A stretch of 64,000 bases of DNA. Source: Halosimplex carlsbadense 2-9-1 (GTDB lineage: Archaea; Halobacteriota; Halobacteria; Halobacteriales; Haloarculaceae). The position numbers and the translations under genes are program-made. The stretch covers positions 288,213-352,212 of the forward strand of contig NZ_AOIU01000013.1 of the NCBI RefSeq assembly GCF_000337455.1, in the 5' to 3' direction. Shown piece after piece: positions 8,831 to 15,829 of this stretch (positions within the stretch are counted from its first letter, which is position 1; every line of letters starts with the position of its first letter). Under the pieces are notes generated by a model that was not told the DNA's origin, did not search any database, and saw nothing but the letters and a program-made list of their open reading frames with translations.

Positions 8831-8892
8831 TGCCGTGTCGCTCGTGAGTCAGGTCAGGTGTGACCGGGCGTAGCCGCGAACAGGTGCCCGCC

Positions 8893-9096
8893 TCAGTACA
8901 GCTGCTTCTCCTGCTCCTCGCGCTCGCTCTCGCGTTCCTGCTCCGCTTTCTTCTCCCGGCGGCGGGCGATCCACCCGCGGACCCCCGGAAGATAGGTCCG
9001 CCGCACGTCGCGGGCGAACGCCCAGATACCGTAGACCCAGAAGAAAAAGAGCAGGGTCCCCATGCCGAAGTAGAGCCAGGTGGCGGTCGAGACCAT
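8893..9096 (-). CDS. 67-aa single-helix membrane protein of the ABC importer operon
   Basis: The protein has one N-terminal transmembrane helix (WLYFGMGTLLFFFWVYGIWAF), a basic stretch RRTYLPGVRGWIARRREKK and a charged coiled-coil tail rich in Glu, Gln and Arg. Its ATG overlaps the TGA of the ATPase gene (TGATG at 9094-9098), so the two are probably translationally coupled. It is the last gene of the importer operon. It may be an accessory or regulatory subunit, but that is inference from position only. Confidence 0.7.
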   Translation of the reverse strand: MVSTATWLYFGMGTLLFFFWVYGIWAFARDVRRTYLPGVRGWIARRREKKAEQERESEREEQEKQLY

Positions 9097-10298
9097 CAGG
9101 TCTCCTCCCGGGCGCCGGGGTGGCCACCGCCCATCGCCTCCGAGCGGAGGATGTCGTGACAGACGGCGTCGCCGGTCCCGGTGTCGAAGACGTGGATCTT
9201 CCGGCGGTCGAGGACGACCTCGATGTCCTCGTCGCCGGCCAGGTCGCTGTCCGGTTCGACGCTCATCAGCAGTTCGTCGCTCCCGCGAGCGGAGGCGGCT
9301 TCGGTGGTCGCGGCCTCGGAGTCGCTGGCATCCTCGCCGCGGAGGACGAGGTAGACGAAGATCTCGTCGCCCATCGGTTCGAGCACGTCCGTCCGGGCGC
9401 GGATGGGACGGGTCGGGTTGGCGAGTTCGCCCGCCTTCTCCGCCGGATACACGTCCTCGGGGCGGACGCCGACGGTCACGTCGTCGCCCGGGGCGAGTTC
9501 GGGTACCTGTCCGGGGTCGAACGCCACGTCGAAGCCCGGGGTCACGATCTCGCCGGACTCGACGGTCCCCTCGACGAAGTTCATCGAGGGCGAGCCGATG
9601 AAGCCGGCGACGAACAGGTTGGCCGGCTGATCGTAGCAGACCAGCGGCGGGGCGATCTGCTGGAGATGGCCCTCGTTCATGACGGCGATGCGGTCGGACA
9701 TCGTCATCGCCTCGGCCTGGTCGTGGGTGACGTAGATGATGGTCGTGTCCAGCTCCTTGTGGAGGCGTTGGAGCTCCGTGCGCATGTGGACCCGGAGCTT
9801 GGCGTCGAGGTTCGCCAGCGGCTCGTCCATGAGGAAGACGGCGGGCTCGCGGACGATGGCGCGGCCGATGGCGACGCGCTGGCGCTGGCCGCCGGAGAGC
9901 TCGTCGGGCATCCGGTCGACGAGGGCCTCGATCTGGAGGATCTCGGCGGCGCGCTCGACGCGGCGGTCGATCTCGGCCTTGTCGAAGTCGCGCAGCCGGA
10001 GCCCGAAGCTCATGTTGTCGTGGACGTCCATGTGGGGAAACAGCGCGATGTTCTGGAACACCATCGCGATGTCGCGGTCTTTGGGCGGACGGGTGGTCAC
10101 GTCCTCGCCGGCGATGGTGATGGTCCCCTCGCTGGGGATGGTGAGGCCGGCCATGGTCTCCAGGGTGGTCGACTTGCCACAGCCCGACGGGCCGACGAGC
10201 GTGACGAACTCGCCGTCGGCGATGTCGAGGTTCATGTCGTCGACCGCCGTGACGTCCGCGTAGCGTTTCGTGACGTGTTCGAGTGTTACGTTTCCCAT
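9096..10298 (-). CDS. ABC importer ATP-binding protein (MalK/UgpC type)
   Basis: This 400-aa ATPase has Walker A GPSGCGKST, Q-loop MVFQN, signature LSGGQRQRVAIGRA, Walker B VFLMDEPLANLDA and the switch His in IYVTHDQAEAM. After about residue 235 there is the OB-fold (TOBE) regulatory extension of the MalK/UgpC subfamily, containing VGVRPEDV. It powers import by the two permeases encoded directly upstream. A low-complexity acidic and Ala-rich insert (SDSEAATTEAASARGSD) interrupts the TOBE region. The start codon is 3 nt downstream of the permease stop. Confidence 0.95.
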   Translation of the reverse strand: MGNVTLEHVTKRYADVTAVDDMNLDIADGEFVTLVGPSGCGKSTTLETMAGLTIPSEGTITIAGEDVTTRPPKDRDIAMVFQNIALFPHMDVHDNMSFGLRLRDFDKAEIDRRVERAAEILQIEALVDRMPDELSGGQRQRVAIGRAIVREPAVFLMDEPLANLDAKLRVHMRTELQRLHKELDTTIIYVTHDQAEAMTMSDRIAVMNEGHLQQIAPPLVCYDQPANLFVAGFIGSPSMNFVEGTVESGEIVTPGFDVAFDPGQVPELAPGDDVTVGVRPEDVYPAEKAGELANPTRPIRARTDVLEPMGDEIFVYLVLRGEDASDSEAATTEAASARGSDELLMSVEPDSDLAGDEDIEVVLDRRKIHVFDTGTGDAVCHDILRSEAMGGGHPGAREET

Positions 10299-10301
10299 GA
10301 G

Positions 10302-11249
10302 TTACTCCTTGAGTGCTCCGGCAGTCAGCCCGCTGACGATGCGCTCCTGGGCGATCACGACGAGGATCACCACGGGGAGGACGCCGACGATGCTCGCCGC
10401 CGCCATCAGGTTGTAAAAGGCCTGGTACTGGCCCTGGTAGTTGACGACGCCCCAGACGATGGGCGCCCAGTTCTGGGCCTGGCCGTCGGTCATCAGGAAG
10501 GAGATGAAGAACTCGTTGTAGACGCCGATGAACGTGAGCACGCCCGCGGTCGCGACCCCCGGCGCGGACAGGGGGATGATGACACGGAAGAGCGCGCCGA
10601 TCCGGGTGGCGCCCTCGACGCGAGCGGCGTCCTCCAGCCCGTCGGGGATCTGGCTGTAGAAGGTGGTGAGGATGAAAATGGAGAGCGGCAAGAAGAGCGC
10701 GCTGAACGGCGTCACCATCGCGCCGGGGGTGTTGAACCAGTTGGGGCTCTCGATGGTCCCGACGGCGGGGAGCGTGAGGATCTCGACGTTGCCCGTGAAG
10801 AACTGGAACAGCGGGATGATGAACGCGGCCGGCGGGAAGTACGAGATAGCGAGCAACACGAGCAACAGCGCGGTCTTGCCGCGGAACTGCAGGCGGCCGA
10901 AGGCGTAGCCGGCGAAGCTCGCCACCAGCAGGACGATGACCGTCGTCGTCAGCGCGATGACGATGCTGTTGAACATGTAGACGTGAAACGGCAGCCGCTG
11001 GAACATCTCCACGAAGGAGGCTGGGTTGAACCCGTTGGGCAGCAGGCCGACGTCGGTCATCCGGTCGCCGGGCGTCAGCGCCAGCACCAGCAGCCAGTAG
11101 AACGGGAAGAGGGTGGTCACGAGGAAGAAGGCGGTGACGACGTAGAAGAGGAACTGGTAGGCGTCGCCGGGGTTGCGGATCGCCTCCTGCGCGCGCTGGG
11201 CGATCGGCCCGTCGTCGCTCTCGCCCCCCTCGACGGGCTGAGAGGCCAT
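10302..11249 (-). CDS. ABC importer permease (MalG/UgpE type)
   Basis: This 315-aa permease has six transmembrane helices. The first is FLFYVVTAFFLVTTLFPFYWLLVLAL, followed by a periplasm-side loop and the binding-protein-dependent permease domain with the EAA motif DAARVEGATRIGALFRVIIPLSAPG. It ends with ALKE, which is typical of MalG homologues. Its ATG overlaps the TGA of the first permease gene (TGATG), indicating coupled translation. The in-frame sequence beyond 11249 is an Arg-rich shadow of that permease. Confidence 0.94.
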   Translation of the reverse strand: MASQPVEGGESDDGPIAQRAQEAIRNPGDAYQFLFYVVTAFFLVTTLFPFYWLLVLALTPGDRMTDVGLLPNGFNPASFVEMFQRLPFHVYMFNSIVIALTTTVIVLLVASFAGYAFGRLQFRGKTALLLVLLAISYFPPAAFIIPLFQFFTGNVEILTLPAVGTIESPNWFNTPGAMVTPFSALFLPLSIFILTTFYSQIPDGLEDAARVEGATRIGALFRVIIPLSAPGVATAGVLTFIGVYNEFFISFLMTDGQAQNWAPIVWGVVNYQGQYQAFYNLMAAASIVGVLPVVILVVIAQERIVSGLTAGALKE

Positions 11250-12226
11250 CAGGCGCCCACCTCCAGGTCGGCGAACTTGACGATGTACACCAGCGCGACC
11301 AGCGCGACGATGCCGGCGGTGATGAACGCGACGGCGGCGGAGGTGGCGTACCGGCCCGCGCGGAAGGTCGAGACGACCATGCAGGTCAGTGACGGCAGGG
11401 TCGAACAGCCGCCGGTCGTCTCGATGATACCGTAGACGCGCATCGACTGGATCGTCCGGAAGAGCAGGGCGACCAGCAGCGCGGGGAGGACGAGCGGGAA
11501 GGTGATGTAGCGGAACTGCTGGACCTTCGAGGCGCCGGCGACCTTCGCAACGTCGTAGAGGCTGCGGTCGACGCTCTGGAGGCCGGCGAGGATGAGCAGC
11601 GCCATGAACGCCGAGGTCTTCCACACGTCGGCGACGATGACGATGATCAGCGTGTCGGTCGTGTTGATCAGCGGGTTCTGTGAGAACACGCCCAGGCCCT
11701 GCATCACGTCGGTCCCGACGCCGATCCCCGGCTGGAAGAACAGCCAGAAGATGAGCCCCTGGATGGCGATGGGCACGGCCCACGGGATGAGGATCGCGAC
11801 GCGGACCCACCGGCGCCCGCGGAAGCTCTGGTCGAGGACGAGCGCCTGGCCGAAGCCGATGATCGTCTCCAGCGTGACCGCGATGGCGACGTAGATGAGC
11901 GTCACCGTCAGCGCGCTCTGGAACGGCTGGCCGAAGTCGAGGAACGGGCTGCCGAGAACGGCGTTGCGCTCGCCGGTCAGCAGCTCGGCGTAGTTCTCGA
12001 ACGCGACGAACTCGCCGACGTACTCCGCCGAAAAGAGGGCGTCGGCGCGCAGCGACATCTCGAAGGTACTCGCCAGCGGCCACAGCGCCATCGTCGAGAC
12101 GAGCAGCAGCGTCGGGACCAGGAGGACGTACGCGAACCCCTGTTCGGAGAGCTGTTCCGTCCAGTTTGCCGGCGCGACCGCCGCCGACCGCACGCGTCCG
12201 CGGCCGTGTTCGTCGCTGGTCGCCAT
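11249..12226 (-). CDS. ABC importer permease (MalF/UgpA type)
   Basis: This 325-aa inner-membrane subunit has about six helices (YVLLVPTLLLVSTMALWPL first) and the EAA loop DVAKVAGASKVQQFRYITFPLVLPA that docks on the ATPase. A CSTLPSLTC segment in the penultimate external loop contains two Cys and could form a disulfide. The N-terminal 30 residues are charged and cytoplasmic. The gene starts 1 nt after the stop of the binding-protein gene, and its stop overlaps the start of the next permease. Confidence 0.94.
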   Translation of the reverse strand: MATSDEHGRGRVRSAAVAPANWTEQLSEQGFAYVLLVPTLLLVSTMALWPLASTFEMSLRADALFSAEYVGEFVAFENYAELLTGERNAVLGSPFLDFGQPFQSALTVTLIYVAIAVTLETIIGFGQALVLDQSFRGRRWVRVAILIPWAVPIAIQGLIFWLFFQPGIGVGTDVMQGLGVFSQNPLINTTDTLIIVIVADVWKTSAFMALLILAGLQSVDRSLYDVAKVAGASKVQQFRYITFPLVLPALLVALLFRTIQSMRVYGIIETTGGCSTLPSLTCMVVSTFRAGRYATSAAVAFITAGIVALVALVYIVKFADLEVGA

Positions 12227-12227
12227 C

Positions 12228-13799
12228 TTAGACGCTCTGTTCGATCTCTTCGAGGCTCCCTGCGAGCGCGCTCATCGCCTCCTCGGGGGCCTGTTGCTGG
12301 GCGATCACACCGTTGACGCGGCTGGCGATCTGCGAGGACTGGTCGGGCCAGACGACGGTCACGGGCCGCGGGATGGCGTTCTCGCCGGCCACCTGTAGCG
12401 TCTCCAGATGCGGCCCCCACGGGTCCACGTCGCCGACGTTCTCGGGGTCGAACAGCCGCTGGTCGCCGGTCAGGTAGCCCAGCTCGCTGAACTGGAACGT
12501 GCGGAAGCTCTGCTCCATCGTCGCCTCGATGACCTGCACCGCCGCGTCGACGTTCTGGGAGTTGGGGTTGACGGTGAGGTGCCACCCGCCCAGCGCCGAG
12601 GCGGTGCCGCCGATCCCCTCGTACTCCGACTCGTCCTGGCTCACCGCGTAGGGGATCGGCATCGTCCCGAGGTCGTCGGGCGACAGGTCGCCGGACTCCT
12701 CGAAGGCGGTCGCCGCCTCGAAGATGCCGCTGGGCCAGTAGCGCAGCGCGACGGCGTTACCGTTGGTGAACGGCTCCAGCGACGGGCCCTCGGTCCACTC
12801 CAGCACCGCGTTGGGCGAGATCTGCTGGTAGCCGTCGAGGGCCTGCTCGTCGTCCGAGCCGTGGATGAGCGTCCGGACCATCCGTAGCGCCTGGTAGACG
12901 GGCTCCTCGTCGACCGTGACCGGCCGGTCGCCGACGGGACCGAACAGGGTGTCCCGACCGCCGAAGTAAGCGCCGCCCCAGGTCGTCATGAACTCGTTGA
13001 ACGTACAGCAGGAGAGCCCGACGTAGTCGGTCCCCTGCCAGTTGAACCCGTACTCCACGTCGGCGTTACCGTGGGTCTCGGCGATGACTTCCGAGAACCG
13101 CTGCCAGGTCATCGGCTCGGTCGCCCAGCTCTCACCCTCGGGATCGAAGCCCGCGTCGGTCACCAGGTCCTTGCGGTACTGGATCGTCGGGAAACCGACC
13201 TGCCAGGGGACGCCGTACAGTTCGCCCCGCGGGCCGCCGCCCATCCCGGTTCCGGTGTCCGTGTCTCCCCCGCCACCGCCGACCGCCTGGGCCGGCGCGC
13301 GGGCGCTCTCCAGCGGCGCCTCGAAGTAGTGCTCGTCGAGCATCGAGAGCGCGTCGTCGGAGAGGCGCTCGCTCAGGTTGACGAGCTGGTCCCGGACGAC
13401 GAAGGGGATCGTCCACCCGCTGTCCATCCGGAACACGTCCGGCGTCTCGCGGCCGGCGTTGAGCCAGCTGCGATACTGGGCCTCGACGTCGCCGGAGATC
13501 TCCGAGGTCGAGAGGAAGCTCACCTCGATGTCCTCGGAGAGACCGGCGTCGTATAGCGCCTGCCTGGTGTCTTCCGCGCGGTCGGTGACGTTCGACGGCA
13601 TCGCCATCTCGACGGTCCCGCCACCGCCACCATCACCGCCGGTCCCGTCTCCGGTCCCGGTACCTGCACCGGGCCCCGCGCCGTCCTGGCAGCCGGCGAG
13701 CCCGACCGCCCCGGCCACCCCGACGGCCTTGACGAATCGCCGCCGCGAACTCGACGCTCCGGGCCCACTCTCCGCTCCCGACGATGAGTCGTTGGACAT
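12228..13799 (-). CDS. Extracellular solute-binding lipoprotein of the ABC importer
   Basis: This 523-aa protein has a Tat signal (SSRRRFVKAVGVAG) and a lipobox ending LAGC, so it should be exported folded and lipid-anchored. A Gly/Thr/Asp-rich linker follows the Cys. The rest resembles family-1 (maltose/glycerol-phosphate) binding proteins, with EVSFLSTSEIS, MDSGWTIPFV and GGWHLTVNPNS. Another Gly/Asp/Thr-rich loop (residues ~180-195) interrupts the lobe. The ATG at 13799 is chosen because the upstream in-frame ATG at 13853 lies beyond the TATA element and lacks conservation. The operon order is binding protein, permease, permease, ATPase, small protein. Confidence 0.9.
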   Translation of the reverse strand: MSNDSSSGAESGPGASSSRRRFVKAVGVAGAVGLAGCQDGAGPGAGTGTGDGTGGDGGGGGTVEMAMPSNVTDRAEDTRQALYDAGLSEDIEVSFLSTSEISGDVEAQYRSWLNAGRETPDVFRMDSGWTIPFVVRDQLVNLSERLSDDALSMLDEHYFEAPLESARAPAQAVGGGGGDTDTGTGMGGGPRGELYGVPWQVGFPTIQYRKDLVTDAGFDPEGESWATEPMTWQRFSEVIAETHGNADVEYGFNWQGTDYVGLSCCTFNEFMTTWGGAYFGGRDTLFGPVGDRPVTVDEEPVYQALRMVRTLIHGSDDEQALDGYQQISPNAVLEWTEGPSLEPFTNGNAVALRYWPSGIFEAATAFEESGDLSPDDLGTMPIPYAVSQDESEYEGIGGTASALGGWHLTVNPNSQNVDAAVQVIEATMEQSFRTFQFSELGYLTGDQRLFDPENVGDVDPWGPHLETLQVAGENAIPRPVTVVWPDQSSQIASRVNGVIAQQQAPEEAMSALAGSLEEIEQSV

Positions 13800-13827
13800 A
13801 TCTTTGACGATCGATGCTGCCAGACTA

Positions 13828-13837
13828 AGGTATAGTC
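13828..13837 (-). promoter_or_regulatory. TATA element of the ABC importer operon
   Basis: The minus strand reads GGACTATACCTTAG about 33 nt before the ATG at 13799. This would place transcription start a few nucleotides before the coding region. It lies in the 136-nt spacer shared with the divergent phosphodiesterase gene. Confidence 0.55.
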
Positions 13838-13935
13838 CGGCATCGGCTGACACGCTCGGAATAACCGCGGGTTACCGCTGCCACCCCTGTCGAAACGGTC
13901 GCCGCCGACTTGATGACGGCCGCCCGACATAGCGT

Positions 13936-14637
13936 ATGGAACTCGTCGGCCACCGCGGCTGTCCCGACCACGGGCCGGAGAACTCCGCCCGGGCGGTCGC
14001 GGCGGCCGCGGAGCGACTGCCCGCCGTCGAAGTCGACCTCCGGCGCTGCGGGTCGGGCGATCTCGTCGCCGTCCACGACGAGCGCGTCGACGGCGTCACT
14101 GACGGGACCGGCCGCGTCGCCGACCTCGACCTGACGGCGCTACGCGAGTTGCGCGTCGACGGGTCTGACGAGCCCGTCGCCACGTTCACCGAGATCGTCG
14201 ACGCCGTCCCGGCCGGAACGACGCTCCACGTGGAACTCAAAGAGCCCGGTCTCTGGCGGGACGTGCGAGCGGTGCTGGAGCGGGAGACGGCACCGGCCGT
14301 CCGCATCTCGTCGTTCTCGGCGCCGGCGCTGGCCGAGATCGCCCGGTCGGAGTGGGTCCCGGAGACGGGTCTGCTGTTCGGCGACCATCCGACGGCGAAC
14401 CTCGACCTCGCGGCCGCGCTGGACTGTGCGAACGTCCACCCGCCCGCGCGGTTGTGTCTCGAACCCGGCGGTCGCGCCCTCGTCGACCGAGCCCACGACG
14501 CGGGGTTCGGCGTCTACGCCTGGGGGCTCGAAGCGGCGACCGACGACCGGGCGGACCGGACCGCCCCTGTCCGGGCGCTGGCCGACCGCGGCGTCGACGG
14601 CGTCACGACCGACACCTGGGACCTCCCGCAGCCGTAG
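13936..14637 (+). CDS. Glycerophosphodiester phosphodiesterase
   Basis: This 233-aa TIM-barrel enzyme hydrolyses glycerophosphodiesters to glycerol phosphate and an alcohol. The family residues are visible: GHRG (His6-Arg7), PEN, metal ligands in VEVDLRR, the second His in VAVHDERVDG and Lys in VELKEPG. No signal peptide is present, so it acts in the cytoplasm. It is divergent from an ABC importer of the MalFGK/Ugp class, which recalls bacterial UgpQ working with UgpBAEC. The start at MELVGHRG is fixed by the conserved N-terminus. Confidence 0.92.
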   Translation: MELVGHRGCPDHGPENSARAVAAAAERLPAVEVDLRRCGSGDLVAVHDERVDGVTDGTGRVADLDLTALRELRVDGSDEPVATFTEIVDAVPAGTTLHVELKEPGLWRDVRAVLERETAPAVRISSFSAPALAEIARSEWVPETGLLFGDHPTANLDLAAALDCANVHPPARLCLEPGGRALVDRAHDAGFGVYAWGLEAATDDRADRTAPVRALADRGVDGVTTDTWDLPQP

Positions 14638-14718
14638 CGGCCGCTTACGCCCCGTAACTGTCGCTTAGCGATCGAAACCGACGACATCCTCAAGCCGCCG
14701 ACCGTTCAACCGCGGGCC

Positions 14719-15366
14719 ATGCGACGGCCCACGGAAGCCTCCTCACAGGTGCGAGCCGCGCCCGCGGACTCGGCGTCCGGAGCGACCGGAACGGACGAAG
14801 CGGGAAACGACCGCCCGAGGTCGGCGACGCTCGCCGACGCGACGACGGCCGACGCCGAAGCGGTCCTGGCCGACCTGGTCGAGGCGGGCGCCGTCGACGC
14901 GACCGGCGACGACGCCCGACCTACCGACGGGTTCGACGAACGCCGCCGGGCGGAGATCGAGCGCCTCCGGGCGCTCTCACTCGAGGACCTCGCGGCCGCG
15001 ACGCTCGCGATGGCGCCCACTGCGACGAGCGCCGAGCCGGTCACCGAGGGCGACCGCGCGTTCGTCGTCTGCTCGGACGGCTCCGGCGAGCCCGCGGGCG
15101 AAGTGTGGATCCGTCGACCGGTCGCGGTGGCGGAGACCGCCGCCGCGCTCGCGCTGGCCGAGGCGACCGACCTCCCCGCCGACCGCCGCGCCGTCGCCGC
15201 GCACGGCCTGTCGGTCTTCCTCGACGACTGCCCGGGCTGTGGAACCGCACTCGAAACGCGGAAAGCCGGCGGCTGCTGCGGCCCGCCGCGGACCGACGCC
15301 GACGGCCACCCGCTCCGAGCGCTCGTCTGTCCGGACTGCCGGACGCAGTTCGTCGCTTTCGAGTAG
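14719..15366 (+). CDS. Zinc-ribbon protein of unknown function
   Basis: This 215-aa protein is not recognised. The first ~70 residues are Ala/Asp/Thr-rich and probably disordered. A helical section (DERRRAEIERLRALSLEDLAAATLAM) follows, then a beta-rich stretch. The C-terminus has CPGCGTALETRK, GGCCG and CPDCRTQF, which can form a zinc ribbon. The first 60 residues may not all be translated, since no internal start is clearly better. The gene is followed 21 nt later by a universal-stress-type gene on the same strand, so the two may be co-transcribed. Confidence 0.65.
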   Translation: MRRPTEASSQVRAAPADSASGATGTDEAGNDRPRSATLADATTADAEAVLADLVEAGAVDATGDDARPTDGFDERRRAEIERLRALSLEDLAAATLAMAPTATSAEPVTEGDRAFVVCSDGSGEPAGEVWIRRPVAVAETAAALALAEATDLPADRRAVAAHGLSVFLDDCPGCGTALETRKAGGCCGPPRTDADGHPLRALVCPDCRTQFVAFE

Positions 15367-15387
15367 CCGCGACGCCACCCGTCGGGC

Positions 15388-15789
15388 ATGGCCCGCTATC
15401 TCCTCGCGACCGCGTCGGTCCACACGACCGCCGCGGCCGCCGACTACCTCGCCGACCGCCTCACCGCCGACGACGAGGTGCTCGTGGTGACCGTCGACGA
15501 ACCCGACCTCGACAGCCGGGACGCCGGCGACGCCGCCAACGTCGCCCGGTCGCGCCTGTTGCCGGCGACCGTCGAGGTGCTGGAGCGGGCGGGCGAGCCC
15601 GCCGCGGAGATCCGGTCCGTCCTCGCCGAGCGCGCGGTCGACGCGCTCCTCCTCGGGCCGCGCCGGGGCGATCCGGACGCCGGCGGCGAGGGCGGCGAAT
15701 CCGGCGCGGACGCGCCCGGCTCGACGGTTCGGTCGCTGCTCGGCGACGTGACCGTGCCGGTGGTGATCGTCCCGACGCCCGAGCTGTGA
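15388..15789 (+). CDS. Universal stress protein (UspA-like)
   Basis: This 133-aa protein has the alternating strand/helix layout of UspA: YLLATASVHTTAAAADYLADRL, VLVVTVDEP, a middle helix, VDALLLGPRRGD and the C-terminal STVRSLLGDVTVPVVIVP, where S-x-x-x-LL-x-x-x-x-PV-I-V is the usual ending. The ATP-binding G-2x-G-9x-G(S/T) motif is only partly kept and is interrupted by an acidic Gly-rich insert (DAGGEGGESGADAPG). Nucleotide binding is therefore uncertain. Confidence 0.72.
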   Translation: MARYLLATASVHTTAAAADYLADRLTADDEVLVVTVDEPDLDSRDAGDAANVARSRLLPATVEVLERAGEPAAEIRSVLAERAVDALLLGPRRGDPDAGGEGGESGADAPGSTVRSLLGDVTVPVVIVPTPEL

Positions 15790-15829
15790 GGGCCGTCCCG
15801 GTGGCCGAACCGTGAGCGACGCGTGGCCG

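Noticed and set aside
9120..11435. Long plus-strand open frame opposite the ABC importer genes
   Set aside because: Antisense to three well-supported genes and composed of repetitive Asp/Val/Gly/Arg text with no domain. Similar shadows occur opposite norB, ligA, uvrC and the beta-propeller gene.
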